In this document: piece by piece, positions 35,829 to 45,762 of the stretch | Numbering within the stretch: position 1 is the stretch's first letter | How the letters are laid out: each line of letters begins with the position of its first letter | Source of the DNA: Haladaptatus sp. ZSTT2 | GTDB taxonomy: Archaea > Halobacteriota > Halobacteria > Halobacteriales > Halococcaceae | Direction: 5' to 3' | DNA length: 64,000 nt | Assembly (NCBI RefSeq): GCF_037081775.1 | Contig: NZ_JBAMHQ010000001.1 | Span: 2,480,001 to 2,544,000 of the forward strand | Made by a program: the position numbers and the translations under genes | Notes under the pieces: model-generated | Seen by the model: the letters and a program-made list of their open reading frames with translations, nothing else | Told to the model about the DNA's origin: nothing | Database searches by the model: none

Positions 35829-37006
35829 TTGGCCGACGAGACGATTTTGATGACGTCGCCTTCGTCGAGTTCGTGGTTCTCTGCGATGCGTCGATTCGAC
35901 TTTGCATCGACGGCGTGGAGGTACGCGTCGCCGATGTCCGAGTGGACCGCGTAGGCGAGGTCGTGGGGCGTCGACCCCCGCGGCAGGAGGAAGGCGTCGG
36001 GGAGAACGTTTCCTTGGCCGTCGGTCCACTTGCCCTCGTTCTGGACGGGGTAGGCGGTAAAGTGGTCGAGCAGGTCGTAAACGGCGATGTTCAGCGCCTT
36101 TTGGACGCCCGTGCCGCCGAACTCGGCCATCACGTCGCGAATTTTCTCTAAGCCTTTTTTCTGCGGTCCAGAAAGGTCACCGAGAATATCGAAGTCCTCG
36201 TCGCCGGGGTCGTAGGCGATGAGTCCGGATTTTGTGCCCTGGCGCAGCGCGAGTTCGCCGTCTGCGGTGGTCGGGATGACAAGGTCTGCGGCCTCCCGGA
36301 GGCGTTCTACGTTCTCCAGCGGCGCAATGTCCGCCTTGTTTGCGACGATGACGATTGGCTTCGTCTGGGCGCGGATGTCGCGCGCGAGGCGCTCGCGGTC
36401 TGCGTCGGTCCACTCCTGTGGGTTGTCCGGATAGTCGAGGTCGCGCAGAATCGTGGTCACGTCGTGTTCGGTCGCACCGACGCCCGTGAGCAGTTCGGTG
36501 AGCGCCTCGTCGATGTCGAAGCCGGGCGAGCGCGACTGGCGCGTGACCGACTCCCAATTCTTGTTCAAAATACCGGCGAGCCAGAGGTCCATCTCCTCTT
36601 GGATGAACGTCACGTCTTCGACGGGGTCGTGGTCACCGATTTCGACGGGTTCGCCCTCGGCGTTCGTCCCGCCAGAGGCGTCCACGACGTTCAGAATCAC
36701 GTCGGCGTTCGTGAGCGCGTCCAAAAACTGGTTGCCGAGGCCACGTCCCTCGTGTGCGCCCGGAACGAGGCCAGCCACGTCGAGCAACTCGATGGCGACG
36801 TAGCGCTTGCCATCGTGGCAGTGTTCGTTGTTACAGCGTTCCTCGCGGGTGAGACACGGACATTCCGTTCGCACATAGCTCACCCCGCGATTCGGGTCGA
36901 TGGTCGTAAACGGGTAGTTGGCTACGTCCACCTCGGCGAGGGTAGCGGCTTTGTAGAAGGTTGACTTGCCGGCGTTTGGCTTCCCGGCAAGCGCGATAGA
37001 GAGCAT
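35825..37006 (-). CDS. YchF/OBG-type translation-associated GTPase
   Basis: A 393-residue P-loop GTPase. G1 is GKPNAGKSTFYKA, G3 is ELLDVAGLVPGAHEGRGLGNQFLDAL, and the NKAD in VIVANKADIAP is G4. A cysteine-rich insert near residue 54-62 (CPCLTREERCNNEHC) probably binds zinc and is common in archaeal members. The C-terminal TGS domain ends RGSTPHDLAYAVHSDIGDAYLHAVDAKSNRRI and would contact the ribosome or RNA. The family regulates translation and stress responses; an exact archaeal role is not known. It is coupled to the ParB-like gene. Confidence 0.9.
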   Translation of the reverse strand: MLSIALAGKPNAGKSTFYKAATLAEVDVANYPFTTIDPNRGVSYVRTECPCLTREERCNNEHCHDGKRYVAIELLDVAGLVPGAHEGRGLGNQFLDALTNADVILNVVDASGGTNAEGEPVEIGDHDPVEDVTFIQEEMDLWLAGILNKNWESVTRQSRSPGFDIDEALTELLTGVGATEHDVTTILRDLDYPDNPQEWTDADRERLARDIRAQTKPIVIVANKADIAPLENVERLREAADLVIPTTADGELALRQGTKSGLIAYDPGDEDFDILGDLSGPQKKGLEKIRDVMAEFGGTGVQKALNIAVYDLLDHFTAYPVQNEGKWTDGQGNVLPDAFLLPRGSTPHDLAYAVHSDIGDAYLHAVDAKSNRRIAENHELDEGDVIKIVSSAK

Positions 37007-37045
37007 GTGCTCACATACCGTGGTTACCCAAAATTGCCTTTCGGT

Positions 37046-37903
37046 CTATTCGGTGGCTTCGTCTTCGGTGTCGCGGACCTGCGTAATCTCGCCGCGGGCG
37101 CGAATCGAGCCGTCGATGACCGCGCCATCGTGGAGCAAGAGGTCTTCACAGGCAACATCGCCGAGGATGCGGCTTCCCTCCGTCACCGAGACGGTTCCTC
37201 TACGCGTCGTCACGTCGCCGTGAATCTGCGTTCCCTTGCCAATCGAAATGTCACCGCGACCGCGGAGGCTGCCGAAGATGTTGTTGTCATCCCCGACTTC
37301 GATGGATTCTGCGCGGATGTTCCCGTGCAGGCGACACTCGTTGCCGATGGTTGCGGGCGTCGAAACCCGCCACGCGTCGTCGCTGACGTGGGCGTTTCGT
37401 GGGATGACGACCGGTTCGTCCTCCGGTTCGCCGCCGTCTGCGAGTTCGGTGAGGACGGACTCTGCAGCCTCTTCTTCACCGAGCCGGAGGAGCTGTGAAA
37501 GGTAGATGAACAGGAAGACAATGGTCGGCACCGGATTGCGAATCACGATCCAGCCGTTCGCTTCGAAGCCGTTTTCGATGTTCACGTCGTCGCCGATGTC
37601 CAAGTCTCCAGAGACGATGAGTTGGCCTTCGATGTGGACGCGCTCGCCGAGGTAGGCGTCCTGGCCGACGAGGACGTTTCCGGCGATGTCAGACCACATG
37701 TCGATACGACAGTCGCCCTCCGCTTCGATATCGCCGCCGAAGGTGACGCCCTCACCGGCGATGACGTTGCGTCCGCGAACCCCAAACTCGACCGTGCTGC
37801 GCGCGCCGACGAAAACGTCGCCGTCGGTCACGAGGTCGTGTTCTTCAACCGTCGTCCCGTCTGGGATGGCTAATTTGTCGAGAGGGTCCGAACGCAGTGG
37901 CAC
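37046..37903 (-). CDS. Polymer-forming (bactofilin-like) beta-helix protein
   Basis: A 285-residue protein with two stretches of short repeated strands (VRGRNVIAGEGVTFGGDIEAEGDCRIDMWSDIAGNVLVGQDAYLGERVHIEGQLIVSGDLDIG and VGDDNNIFGSLRGRGDISIGKGTQIHGDVTTRRGTVSVTEGSRILGDV), the pattern of a right-handed beta helix. Between them, residues ~125-150 (NPVPTIVFLFIYLSQLLRLG) form a single hydrophobic segment, so it may be membrane-tethered with one helix on each side. Haloarchaeal polymer-forming proteins help define cell shape; that role is inferred. Confidence 0.8.
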   Translation of the reverse strand: MPLRSDPLDKLAIPDGTTVEEHDLVTDGDVFVGARSTVEFGVRGRNVIAGEGVTFGGDIEAEGDCRIDMWSDIAGNVLVGQDAYLGERVHIEGQLIVSGDLDIGDDVNIENGFEANGWIVIRNPVPTIVFLFIYLSQLLRLGEEEAAESVLTELADGGEPEDEPVVIPRNAHVSDDAWRVSTPATIGNECRLHGNIRAESIEVGDDNNIFGSLRGRGDISIGKGTQIHGDVTTRRGTVSVTEGSRILGDVACEDLLLHDGAVIDGSIRARGEITQVRDTEDEATE

Positions 37904-38005
37904 GAAACAAACTCGTCTCTCTGCTCGTATTAATCCTCCGTGAATGTCTGACGAGTGGCTGACGAGGTCGGTTGGTTTTTACTCTGCAAGATAGTACCCT
38001 TCCCT

Positions 38006-38206
38006 ATGACGGTTCTTTCCTTTGATAAGCAGGGTGTTGATGTCGTCTACGAGGGGTCTGAGTTTCGCTTAGAGCGTGCGTTCGTCGAAGAAGCAATCGG
38101 GAAATCCTACCCCGACATCACCGACCACGAAATCCTCAAAATCATCGAGAAAAACCCCTCGCTCAACGGCCCGGCCCGCCGCATCGAAGACATCCTTCGC
38201 ACGTAA
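38006..38206 (+). CDS. Small conserved haloarchaeal protein (DUF5800-like)
   Basis: A 66-residue protein, MTVLSFDKQGVDVVYEGSEF ... EEAIGKSYPDITDHEILKIIEKNPSLNGPARRIEDIL. The pattern agrees with the small haloarchaeal family I know as DUF5800; the name is from memory. ATG 38006 gives the standard N-terminus; the longer frame starting at 37955 overlaps the promoter. The function is unknown. It is divergent from the bactofilin-like gene. Confidence 0.75.
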   Translation: MTVLSFDKQGVDVVYEGSEFRLERAFVEEAIGKSYPDITDHEILKIIEKNPSLNGPARRIEDILRT

Positions 38207-38246
38207 CGGCAAAAGACTCAAGAGACGACCGAGCAACGGTTTGCGT

Positions 38247-38381
38247 ATGAACCTTCCCGCGCAGTTCGACCACGACTCGTTTACGGCCGCGATTGGCGCG
38301 TTTCTCGGCTACGGCGTCATCCTCGCGGCGATGACACTGTTGTTGTTCGCCATTCCGTACCTCGCCTTCCTCGCCCTGTAG
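38247..38381 (+). CDS. Small single-helix membrane protein
   Basis: A 44-residue protein with one hydrophobic segment (FTAAIGAFLGYGVILAAMTLLLFAIPYLAFLAL) preceded by MNLPAQFDHDS. It is 40 bases after the DUF5800-like gene on the same strand and may be in the same transcript. Short haloarchaeal one-helix proteins are common and unstudied. It converges with pan. Confidence 0.6.
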   Translation: MNLPAQFDHDSFTAAIGAFLGYGVILAAMTLLLFAIPYLAFLAL

Positions 38382-38489
38382 CTACGCGACTGCGCTTTTC
38401 TGCCATCTGACCACACGCCGCGCTCATCAATTCATAACGAGGCAGAGCACAAGCGCTCGAATCGAGCGCCAAACAGAAAAACAGCGGTT

Positions 38490-39701
38490 TCAGGCGAACG
38501 TCTTCGAGACGTCCTCGTCTTCTTCTTCGGCCTGAATTTTCGCCCACGCGTCCTGGAAATCTTTCATCGCAACGTTGGTGCGCCCATCGCGGATGGCGAA
38601 CATCCCGGCTTCCGTGCAAATCGCGCGAATGTCCGCACCGGAGGCGTTGTTCGTCACTTCTGCGAGGTTCGAGAAGTCCACGTCGTCATCGACGTTCATT
38701 TTGCGCGTGTGAATCTCGAAGATTTTCTCGCGGCCTTCAGGGCCGGGCTTTGGCACTTCGATGAGGCGGTCGAACCGGCCCGGACGAAGGATGGCGCGGT
38801 CGAGCATGTCGAAGCGGTTCGTGGCCGCGATGATGCGGATTTCCCCGCGCTCTTCGAAGCCATCCATCTCGGAGAGCAACTGCATCATGGTGCGCTGGAC
38901 TTCAGCGTCACCCGAGGTTTTCGAGTCCGTGCGCTTGCTCGCGATGGCGTCGATTTCGTCGATGAAGATGACCGCAGGCTCGTGGTCGCGGGCGACCTGG
39001 AACAGGTCGCGCACCAGCTTTGCACCCTCACCGATGAACTTGTGGACGAGTTCCGAGCCAGCCATCTTGATGAAGGTGGCGTTGGTCTGGTTGGCGACGG
39101 CTTTCGCGAGCAGCGTTTTCCCCGTGCCCGGTGGGCCGTAGAGCAGCACGCCGGACGGTGGCTGAATCCCGACCTGTTCGAACATCTCGGGGCTTTCGAG
39201 CGGCATCTCGACGGTTTCGCGCACTTCGTTGAGCTGCTCTTCGAGTCCCCCAATGTCCTCGTAGGTCACGTCGGGTTTGTGTTCGACCTGCATCACCCGA
39301 GCGCGGACGTCCGTCTCGTCGTCTAGCGTTTTGACGATGGAAAGAGAGTTGTTGACGGCGACGCGCGTGCCCGGTTCGATCTGATCGAGCATCTCGTCTG
39401 TGACCTCGGTGAGCGCCTCCTGGTTGTTCCCGTGCTGTTTGATGACGACACCTTTCTCGGTGATTTCCTGAATCGTCGCAATAAACAGCGGAGACTGCTT
39501 TAATTTCTTGTTCTCGTGGGTCAGTCGTTCGAGTTTCTGTTGATACTTGTTGTTCTCTGCGTTGGCGTCGAGGAGCTTGTCGCGCATCTCCTCGTTTTGT
39601 GATTCGACCACCTGCAAGCGCTGGCGCAAAGCCTCAATTTTCTCCTGCTGTGACGCGTCCTCATCGTAGGGAAGGTCCACGTCGTCAACAGTATCAGTCA
39701 T
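38490..39701 (-). CDS. pan: Proteasome-activating nucleotidase (PAN)
   Basis: A 403-residue AAA+ ATPase that unfolds substrates and feeds them into the 20S proteasome. The N-terminal coiled coil is QQEKIEALRQRLQVVESQNEEMRDKLLDANAENNKYQQKLERLTHENKKLKQSP; an OB-like domain follows. Walker A is GPPGTGKTLLAKAVANQ, Walker B VIFIDEIDAI, and the second region of homology is IRIIAATNRFDMLDRAILRPGRFDR. The C-terminus ends KTFA, so the expected gate-opening HbYX motif is not canonical here. It is single-copy in the window and divergent from a small HTH gene. Confidence 0.95.
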   Translation of the reverse strand: MTDTVDDVDLPYDEDASQQEKIEALRQRLQVVESQNEEMRDKLLDANAENNKYQQKLERLTHENKKLKQSPLFIATIQEITEKGVVIKQHGNNQEALTEVTDEMLDQIEPGTRVAVNNSLSIVKTLDDETDVRARVMQVEHKPDVTYEDIGGLEEQLNEVRETVEMPLESPEMFEQVGIQPPSGVLLYGPPGTGKTLLAKAVANQTNATFIKMAGSELVHKFIGEGAKLVRDLFQVARDHEPAVIFIDEIDAIASKRTDSKTSGDAEVQRTMMQLLSEMDGFEERGEIRIIAATNRFDMLDRAILRPGRFDRLIEVPKPGPEGREKIFEIHTRKMNVDDDVDFSNLAEVTNNASGADIRAICTEAGMFAIRDGRTNVAMKDFQDAWAKIQAEEEDEDVSKTFA

Positions 39702-39830
39702 TACACCGGCTTAGGTCGCAAGTTCATAAGAGGCTTCGGGTAATCCCCGCCAACATATGACACATATGACGGCCGGATTGACTCTCCAGAAACGCAGGCA
39801 ATATGCTCTAAAGTAATAATCACTATCCGG

Positions 39831-39840
39831 AATTATTAAT
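39831..39840 (+). promoter_or_regulatory. TATA-like promoter element of the small HTH gene
   Basis: aattattaat lies about 30 bases upstream of ATG 39866, the expected place for a leaderless haloarchaeal transcript. The 164-base divergent region to pan has further AT-rich blocks, but I cannot assign a second box with confidence. Confidence 0.5.
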
Positions 39841-39865
39841 ATCGAGTATCTGCACACCTCTGATA

Positions 39866-40129
39866 ATGAGTACACAAGAGCCAGTCGTGGCGGACGAAGA
39901 GCAAGATCGGTGGGAACTGGTACGCGAACTTCCCCCAAGTGCGAAACTCGTCGCGAAAATCCTCGATTACAACGACACGCTCACCCAGAGCGAACTCGTC
40001 GAAGAGACGCTGTTGCCACCGCGGACGGTGCGCTATGCGCTCAACCGGCTCGAAGACGCGGGCGCTGTCTCCTCTCGCTTCTCGTTTACCGATGCCCGAA
40101 AGCGCCTCTACTCGCTCGACCTCGAATAG
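39866..40129 (+). CDS. Small winged-helix (MarR/TrmB-like) protein
   Basis: An 87-residue protein that is nearly all wHTH: LPPSAKLVAKILDYNDTLTQSELVEETLLPPRTVRYALNRLEDAGAVSSRFSFTDARKRLYSL. There is no ligand-binding extension, so it may act as a repressor by itself or respond through dimerisation. It lies upstream of the unknown gene and mre11-rad50 on the same strand (27-base gap), so it could be part of that transcript, but no target site is visible. Confidence 0.8.
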   Translation: MSTQEPVVADEEQDRWELVRELPPSAKLVAKILDYNDTLTQSELVEETLLPPRTVRYALNRLEDAGAVSSRFSFTDARKRLYSLDLE

Positions 40130-40156
40130 ATATAGGAAGCCGAACCAGCGGGGACT

Positions 40157-40507
40157 GTGCCCGACACAGACCCATCGACCGTCACGGTAAAACGTGCGCT
40201 CAGACGGCTCGCTTTTTCCGTTTCAGCTCCCCAGTCAGCCAGTCGTGACCCGGCTGCATGCCCGGATTCGACTCAAATTATCACTCGCGCTGTCGCGGCG
40301 ATAGACGACATCGAACAGGCGGCGGACTTTCTCACACACGTTGGCATCGACCGGTTCGAGCAGGCACTCACAGAGTGCGAACGCGCAGGGACGACCTCGC
40401 TCGTCCAATCGGGACGCGAGGCTGCAGCGGCGTACCGGGCGTATCGTCGCGCGGCCAATCACTTCCGCTCTGGTCGCGGAACCCCTTTACGTCGAGACGC
40501 GAAATAG
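40157..40507 (+). CDS. Conserved haloarchaeal protein upstream of mre11, unknown function
   Basis: A 116-residue protein starting at GTG 40157. It is helical and charged (DIEQAADFLTHVGIDRFEQALTECERAGTTSLVQSGREAAAAYRAYRRAANHF), with no recognised domain. Its stop is seven bases before mre11, so the two are likely co-transcribed. I have no function to propose beyond possible association with the repair genes. Confidence 0.6.
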   Translation: MPDTDPSTVTVKRALRRLAFSVSAPQSASRDPAACPDSTQIITRAVAAIDDIEQAADFLTHVGIDRFEQALTECERAGTTSLVQSGREAAAAYRAYRRAANHFRSGRGTPLRRDAK

Positions 40508-40514
40508 CTTCGAC

Positions 40515-41981
40515 ATGACTCGGGTGATTCACACGGGGGACACCCACATCGGCTATCAGCAGTACCATGCTGCAGAGCGCCGAGAGGATTTCCTCGCTGC
40601 CTTTCGACAGGTCGTAGACGACGCGGTGGCGGCGGACGTTGACGCCGTCATCCACGCTGGCGACCTCTTTCACGACCGCAGACCGGATTTACAAGATTTG
40701 CTCGGGACGCTCTCTGTCCTGCGAACGCTCGACGACGCCGACATCCCGTTTCTCGCCATCGTCGGCAACCACGAGGGGAAACGCAACGGCCAGTGGCTCG
40801 ACCTCTATGAGAACCTCGGCCTCGCCACCCGTCTCGGCAGTGAACCATACCTTCTCGGAAACACCGCCTTCTACGGCCTTGACTTCGTCCCGCAGTCACA
40901 GCGCGACCAACTCGCGTACGACTTCGCTCCACACGACGCTGCGCACGCCGCACTCGTCACCCACGGCCTGTTCACGCCCTTCGACTTCGGGGATTGGGAC
41001 ACCGAAGTCCTCCTCGAAACGGCGTCAATCGACTTCGACGCGATGTTGCTCGGGGACAACCACAAGCCTGGCAAGACGCAGGTCGGCGAGACGTGGGTCA
41101 CCTACTGTGGCTCAACCGAGCGCGCGAGTGCCACCGAGCGCGACGACCGCGGCTACAACATCGTCACCTTCGATAATGGCGTAGACATCACTCGTCGAGG
41201 ACTGCTGACCCGCCAGTTCCACTTTATCGACATCGAACTCGGTGAGGGCGAAGGCATCGACCACGTGCGCGACCGCATCCGCGAATACGACCTCGACGAC
41301 GCCGTCGCGCTCATCACCATCACCGGCGACGGGGAGTCCCTCTCCCAAGCCACGGTCGAAGAATTCGCAACCGACCGCGGCGCGCTCGTCGCGCGCGTGA
41401 CCGACAAACGCGAGTACGACGCCCCGGAAACCGTCTCGAACGTCTCGTTTGCAGACCCGGACGAAGCCGTTCGCGAGCGCGTGCGCGAACTCGGCCTGAG
41501 CGGGGCCGCCATCGAACTCGACGAGGTGGTTCGCGCGAGCAAACTTGCGAACGCGAACGTGCGAGACGAGGTCGAAACGCGCGTCCGCGAACTGCTCGAA
41601 GACGACGACTTCGCGGCATTTTCGCCCGCGCAACGCGAGGAGCCAAACGAAGCGAGCCAGCAACCTGCCGATGCGGACGACGACGTGACCGATGGCGAGA
41701 CTGACGGAGATGCGCCCGAAGCAGCGACAACGGAAGCAGCCGCTGCCGCGAGCGAAGATGCCGACGACACCGACGAGACGGACGACGCGACCGCTGAATC
41801 AGCGCCTGAGTCTGAGGCGGGAATGGAAGCTACACCTGACGCTGTAGGCGACACAGATACAGCCGAAGAGTCGGATTCAGCAGCGACAGAAGAGACAGCC
41901 GAAGACTCACCTGATGACTCGCCTGCGACGAGTGACACATCCGGCGGTGCCTCCCAACGTTCCATGGAGGAGTACCTATGA
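40515..41981 (+). CDS. mre11: DNA double-strand-break repair nuclease Mre11
   Basis: A 488-residue calcineurin-like phosphodiesterase. Metal-site motifs: [18 protein letters not shown] (residues ~1-18), [30 protein letters not shown] and [10 protein letters not shown]. The last is canonically GHxH, so the first histidine here is replaced by Asp, as is seen in some haloarchaeal homologues. About 110 C-terminal residues are an acidic, Asp/Glu/Ala/Thr-rich tail typical of halophiles, ending RSMEEYL. The stop overlaps rad50 by ATGA. It processes broken DNA ends with Rad50. Confidence 0.95.
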   Translation: MTRVIHTGDTHIGYQQYHAAERREDFLAAFRQVVDDAVAADVDAVIHAGDLFHDRRPDLQDLLGTLSVLRTLDDADIPFLAIVGNHEGKRNGQWLDLYENLGLATRLGSEPYLLGNTAFYGLDFVPQSQRDQLAYDFAPHDAAHAALVTHGLFTPFDFGDWDTEVLLETASIDFDAMLLGDNHKPGKTQVGETWVTYCGSTERASATERDDRGYNIVTFDNGVDITRRGLLTRQFHFIDIELGEGEGIDHVRDRIREYDLDDAVALITITGDGESLSQATVEEFATDRGALVARVTDKREYDAPETVSNVSFADPDEAVRERVRELGLSGAAIELDEVVRASKLANANVRDEVETRVRELLEDDDFAAFSPAQREEPNEASQQPADADDDVTDGETDGDAPEAATTEAAAAASEDADDTDETDDATAESAPESEAGMEATPDAVGDTDTAEESDSAATEETAEDSPDDSPATSDTSGGASQRSMEEYL

Positions 41982-44647
41982 GATTCGAGCAGATTCGCTT
42001 GGAGAACTTCAAGTGCTACGACGACGCCCACCTCGGCCTCGAACATGGCGTGACGGTCATCCACGGCGTCAACGGGAGCGGCAAATCCTCGCTGCTCGAA
42101 GCGTGCTTCTTCGCACTCTACGGCCCCAGTGGCTTCGACCGCAGCTTAGACGAGTTCATCACCATCGGCGCAGAGGAGGCCGCGGTCGAACTCTGGTTCG
42201 CACACGCTGGCGCAGAGTACCGCATCGAGCGCCGTATCAAACTGCGCGGCGAGCGCGCCCAGACGACAGCCTGCGTGCTCGACACTCCCGAGGGAACCAT
42301 CGACGGCGTAAACGACGTGGAAGCGCACATCCGCAACCTGCTCCGGATGGACGCGGATGCGTTCGTCAACTGCGCCTACGTCCGCCAAGGCGAGGTGAAC
42401 AAACTCATCAACGCCTCCGCACGCGAACGCCAGTCGATGATAGACGACCTCCTCCAGCTCGGGAAGCTAGAGGAGTACCGCGAACGCGCGAGCGACGCAC
42501 GTCTTGGGGTCAAAAGCGTCCTCGACGACCGCCACGGGAGTCTCACGCAACTCGACGACCAGATTGCAGAAAAAGAGGCGAAGAACTTCCACGAGCAACT
42601 GAACGAGGCCGAGACCAAACTGTCGAAGACCGAATCGAACATCTCGCGACTTGAAACGTCGCTCGAAACAGCAGAGAACACGCGCGATGAGGCCACAGAA
42701 ATCCTTGACGCGTACGAGGAGAAACGGGAGAAACTCAGCGAGATTGCAGACGAGATATCGGACGTTCGCGAGAGTATTCGAAAAGATGAGAGCGAACGCG
42801 ACGCGCTAAAAGAACGTATTCGTAATCTCCGAGAGGCCACAGACGAACTTAGAGACGACCTCAACGAACAGGTCGCAACGAGCGACTTAGCAGAAGCGAC
42901 TGAGGAGGCAGTCGAATCGGCGCTCACCGAACTTGAAGCCAAAGACGACGACTTGCACGACCAGATTCGTGAGAAGAGCGTCGAGGCCCAGTCGCACACG
43001 AGCGAGGCAGAATCGCATGAAGAGCGCTCCGCAGAACTGGCGGCTGAAGCAAAACAGAAGCGCGAGGAAGCGACGGAAACCGCTGAAGCCGTTGAATCCG
43101 ACGAGCAGACGCTCACCGAGCGCCGGGAGAAGGTCACCGAAATCGAAGACCAGATTGCCGACGTGCGAGCGACCTTCGACGACGCCCCAATCGACTTTGG
43201 CGAGGCTGCCACGTTCCGCGAGCAGTTAGCCGAGGAACGAACAGAATTGGCCTCGACGGAGACCGACCTGCGCGCCCGAATCGAAACTCTACGCTCGAAA
43301 ATAGAAGAGGCAGAGCAACTGCTCGCCGAAGGTAAATGTCCAGAGTGTGGTCAGCCAGTCGAGGGCTCACCTCACGTCGATTCACTGGAGGATGACCGCG
43401 AGACCCTTGCAGAACTCGAAGTGGAACTCGAAACGCTCATCGAGGAGAAGGAAGCTCTCGAAACGCGAATCGAGACGGCCGAGTCGCTCCGCGAAGCCGA
43501 GCGAACGGTTACCGACCTCGAAAGCCAGAAGGAAAACTTCGAGCAACTCGCTAAAGAGCGCGAATCGACGCTCGAAGAACGGAGAGAAGCAGTCTCGATG
43601 CTTCGAAAAGACGCAGAAGAGTTGGACGAACGAGCCGAGAAAAAGCGTGAGGCAACGACGGCCGCAGAAGCAAAAGCAACCGAGGCCCGTCAATCCATTG
43701 CCAAACTCAATCAACAGCGGACGGCGCTCAGAGAGAAGAAGACCCGGCTCTCTGAGATTCAGGCACTCCTCGCTGACATCGTAGACAACGAGACGCAGAT
43801 GGAACAGAAGCGCGACCGGCGGTCACATCTGAAAGAGATAAACGAAGAGCGTCGGGAACGAGTAGCCGACCTCACGTCGCGAAAATCCGAACTCGAAGAG
43901 GCATTCGACGAGGCAGCCATCGAGAACGCCAAGAACCAGAAAGCTCGCGCCGAGAAGTATCTGGAGGAGAACACACCGAAACTCGATGCCTTTACCGAGC
44001 AACGTGATTCGCTCAAAGGGCAGATTGGCGCACTCGAAAACGCCATCGAGGAACTCGAAAACCTCCGCGAACGGCGCGACCGCGTCGCAGACGCCGTCTC
44101 GCATTTAGAGTCGCTCTACGACGAGGCAGAAGACCTCCAGAACATGTACGGTGACCTTCGCGGCGAGCTTCGCCAGCGCAACGTCGAGACGTTAGAACGC
44201 ATGCTAAACGAGGTGTTCGACCTCGTCTACCAGAACGACTCGTACTCGCGCATTGAACTCGACGGCGACTACGAACTCACCGTGTACCAGAAAGACGGCG
44301 AGGCACTCGCCCCAGAGCAGCTATCGGGTGGCGAACGCGCCATCTTCAACCTCAGTCTGCGGTGTGCCATCTACCGACTGCTCTCTGAGGGTATCGACGG
44401 GGCCGCACCGATGCCGCCGCTCATCCTCGATGAGCCGACGGTGTTCTTAGACGACGGGCACGTCACCCAACTCATCGAACTCATCGACTCGATGCGAACG
44501 CTCGGCGTCGAGCAAATCGTGGTCGTCTCGCACGACGAGGAACTGGTCGGGGCGGCAGACGACCTCGTCGTGGTGGAAAAAGATTCGACGAGCAACCGGT
44601 CGCACGCGGAGCGAGAAACCCGTGAGTTACCCGCGGAGTTGCTGTAG
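41978..44647 (+). CDS. rad50: DNA double-strand-break repair ATPase Rad50
   Basis: An 889-residue SMC-like ATPase. Walker A is [21 protein letters not shown] near residue 30, and the Q-loop follows. Two long coiled coils surround the zinc hook CPECG near residue 454 ([10 protein letters not shown]). The signature is [18 protein letters not shown], and Walker B is [17 protein letters not shown]. Its length fits archaeal Rad50. It is coupled to mre11 and ends 21 bases inside the convergent HTH gene. Codon use is ordinary throughout. Confidence 0.97.
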   Translation: MRFEQIRLENFKCYDDAHLGLEHGVTVIHGVNGSGKSSLLEACFFALYGPSGFDRSLDEFITIGAEEAAVELWFAHAGAEYRIERRIKLRGERAQTTACVLDTPEGTIDGVNDVEAHIRNLLRMDADAFVNCAYVRQGEVNKLINASARERQSMIDDLLQLGKLEEYRERASDARLGVKSVLDDRHGSLTQLDDQIAEKEAKNFHEQLNEAETKLSKTESNISRLETSLETAENTRDEATEILDAYEEKREKLSEIADEISDVRESIRKDESERDALKERIRNLREATDELRDDLNEQVATSDLAEATEEAVESALTELEAKDDDLHDQIREKSVEAQSHTSEAESHEERSAELAAEAKQKREEATETAEAVESDEQTLTERREKVTEIEDQIADVRATFDDAPIDFGEAATFREQLAEERTELASTETDLRARIETLRSKIEEAEQLLAEGKCPECGQPVEGSPHVDSLEDDRETLAELEVELETLIEEKEALETRIETAESLREAERTVTDLESQKENFEQLAKERESTLEERREAVSMLRKDAEELDERAEKKREATTAAEAKATEARQSIAKLNQQRTALREKKTRLSEIQALLADIVDNETQMEQKRDRRSHLKEINEERRERVADLTSRKSELEEAFDEAAIENAKNQKARAEKYLEENTPKLDAFTEQRDSLKGQIGALENAIEELENLRERRDRVADAVSHLESLYDEAEDLQNMYGDLRGELRQRNVETLERMLNEVFDLVYQNDSYSRIELDGDYELTVYQKDGEALAPEQLSGGERAIFNLSLRCAIYRLLSEGIDGAAPMPPLILDEPTVFLDDGHVTQLIELIDSMRTLGVEQIVVVSHDEELVGAADDLVVVEKDSTSNRSHAERETRELPAELL

Positions 44648-45049
44648 CGCCTCGGTTGCGCGAGCAGTTGTTTTGTAGCCGCGCTCGCCAAACACGTCCG
44701 TTTCTTCGACGAGGCCAGCCGCGCGAAACTCGCTCATCGTTCCATACAGCGTGCTCTCGCACTTGTCGTCCGTTTCCATGAGTTCGCGGGCGGCGAGCGG
44801 GCCGGTTTCTTCGAGATGGATGAGCAGGCCAAGCGCCCAGTCGTCACGGGTCGCAGAGAGGAGTTTTCTTGTGGGTTCGGGGACCGTTCGCGCGAGGGTT
44901 TCGAAGGTGGATTCGCCAGAAGCGTGCGTGAGACGGTCGTTTTCGACGTAGAACTCCTCGCCGGTTTCTGGGTCGCGGACGCGGCTTGCGTCGCTCGATT
45001 CGCTGATGAGTACGAGGTGGCGTCCTGTGTCGTCGGTGACCGTCCGCAT
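44627..45049 (-). CDS. Winged-helix domain protein convergent with rad50
   Basis: A 140-residue protein. The first half is a small beta domain ([40 protein letters not shown]), and the second half contains an HTH ([70 protein letters not shown]). It is conserved in haloarchaea next to mre11-rad50 in some genomes, to the best of my memory. The 3' end overlaps the 3' end of rad50 by 21 bases. ATG 45049 is chosen; three in-frame residues precede it. Confidence 0.75.
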   Translation of the reverse strand: MRTVTDDTGRHLVLISESSDASRVRDPETGEEFYVENDRLTHASGESTFETLARTVPEPTRKLLSATRDDWALGLLIHLEETGPLAARELMETDDKCESTLYGTMSEFRAAGLVEETDVFGERGYKTTARATEALQQLRG

Positions 45050-45074
45050 GGGTAGCAACAGGTGTCCGCGAGGG

Positions 45075-45389
45075 TTATCGGTTCTGGTGGGCGCGGTACT
45101 TTGCGAGCCCGTAGACGAGCGAGAGCGCGCCGATGGCGAACACGGGGCCGCCGGTCCAGTAATCGGCTCTGAAGTACATCAACATCGCACCGAGGCTGAG
45201 GGCGAACAGGGCGACGTTGAACGTGAGGACGAGCGACCAGAACGTGCGAAAAACGTCGTCAGGAATGTCAGAGACGTCCGAGCTCGGCATTTTGACCGAG
45301 GGGATTTCCGGGCCGATGTCCGTATCGGGGTTGAACTCCTTTGGCTCATCCGGCCAGGCGTCGGATTGCTCTTCCTCTAGGTCAATCAC
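45075..45389 (-). CDS. Small membrane protein with acidic N-terminus (DUF7322-like)
   Basis: A 104-residue protein from GTG 45389: MIDLEEEQSDAWPDEPKEFN, then two hydrophobic segments (VFRTFWSLVLTFNVALFALSLGAMLMYF and WTGGPVFAIGALSLVYGLAKY). The acidic start faces the cytoplasm. I recall this family as DUF7322, with low confidence. It is 26 bases upstream of the HTH gene on the same strand and likely shares its transcript. The longer frame upstream has unlikely, basic codons. Confidence 0.65.
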   Translation of the reverse strand: MIDLEEEQSDAWPDEPKEFNPDTDIGPEIPSVKMPSSDVSDIPDDVFRTFWSLVLTFNVALFALSLGAMLMYFRADYWTGGPVFAIGALSLVYGLAKYRAHQNR

Positions 45390-45459
45390 ACTTGCCCTAC
45401 GATGTCGGTAAAAAAGTATTCTCCGACGTGTGTTTTCGCTTCGGTACCCCAAACCCCTC

Positions 45460-45645
45460 TTATGCCACGTCGCGGAGTAGAACTGCGTGCGTGGCCTGTA
45501 CCCACGCAAGTGGATTCTCTGCGTCATAGAGCACGATTCCGTCCTCTGTCTCATAGACCTCTGTGGTCTCGACTCCGTCTGGAACGGCTGGCTCTGGTCT
45601 GTCAGCGCTATCTGGCTGCCGACGCGGACTTGCGTGGTTTGACAT
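45460..45645 (-). CDS. Small haloarchaeal protein (DUF7331-like)
   Basis: A 61-residue acidic protein, with VETTEVYETEDGIVLYDAENPLAWVQATHAVLL as its conserved C-terminal half. The family is small and restricted to haloarchaea; I recall it as DUF7331. It has no membrane helix. It is divergent from polB with a promoter region of about 117 bases. Confidence 0.7.
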   Translation of the reverse strand: MSNHASPRRQPDSADRPEPAVPDGVETTEVYETEDGIVLYDAENPLAWVQATHAVLLRDVA

Positions 45646-45762
45646 TAGGCCATTTCACCTCGAAGTATGGTATGTGTTATCATATTATATGTTTTGTGGA
45701 TGAAGCAAGCGCGGGCGACAGACCGCTGGTGTTTTTATCAGCCGAACGACTTTGATGAGACA

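Noticed and set aside
41153-42064. Serine-rich minus-strand frame over the end of mre11
   Set aside because: Antisense of the acidic Asp/Glu/Thr tail; such codons always give serine-rich shadows.
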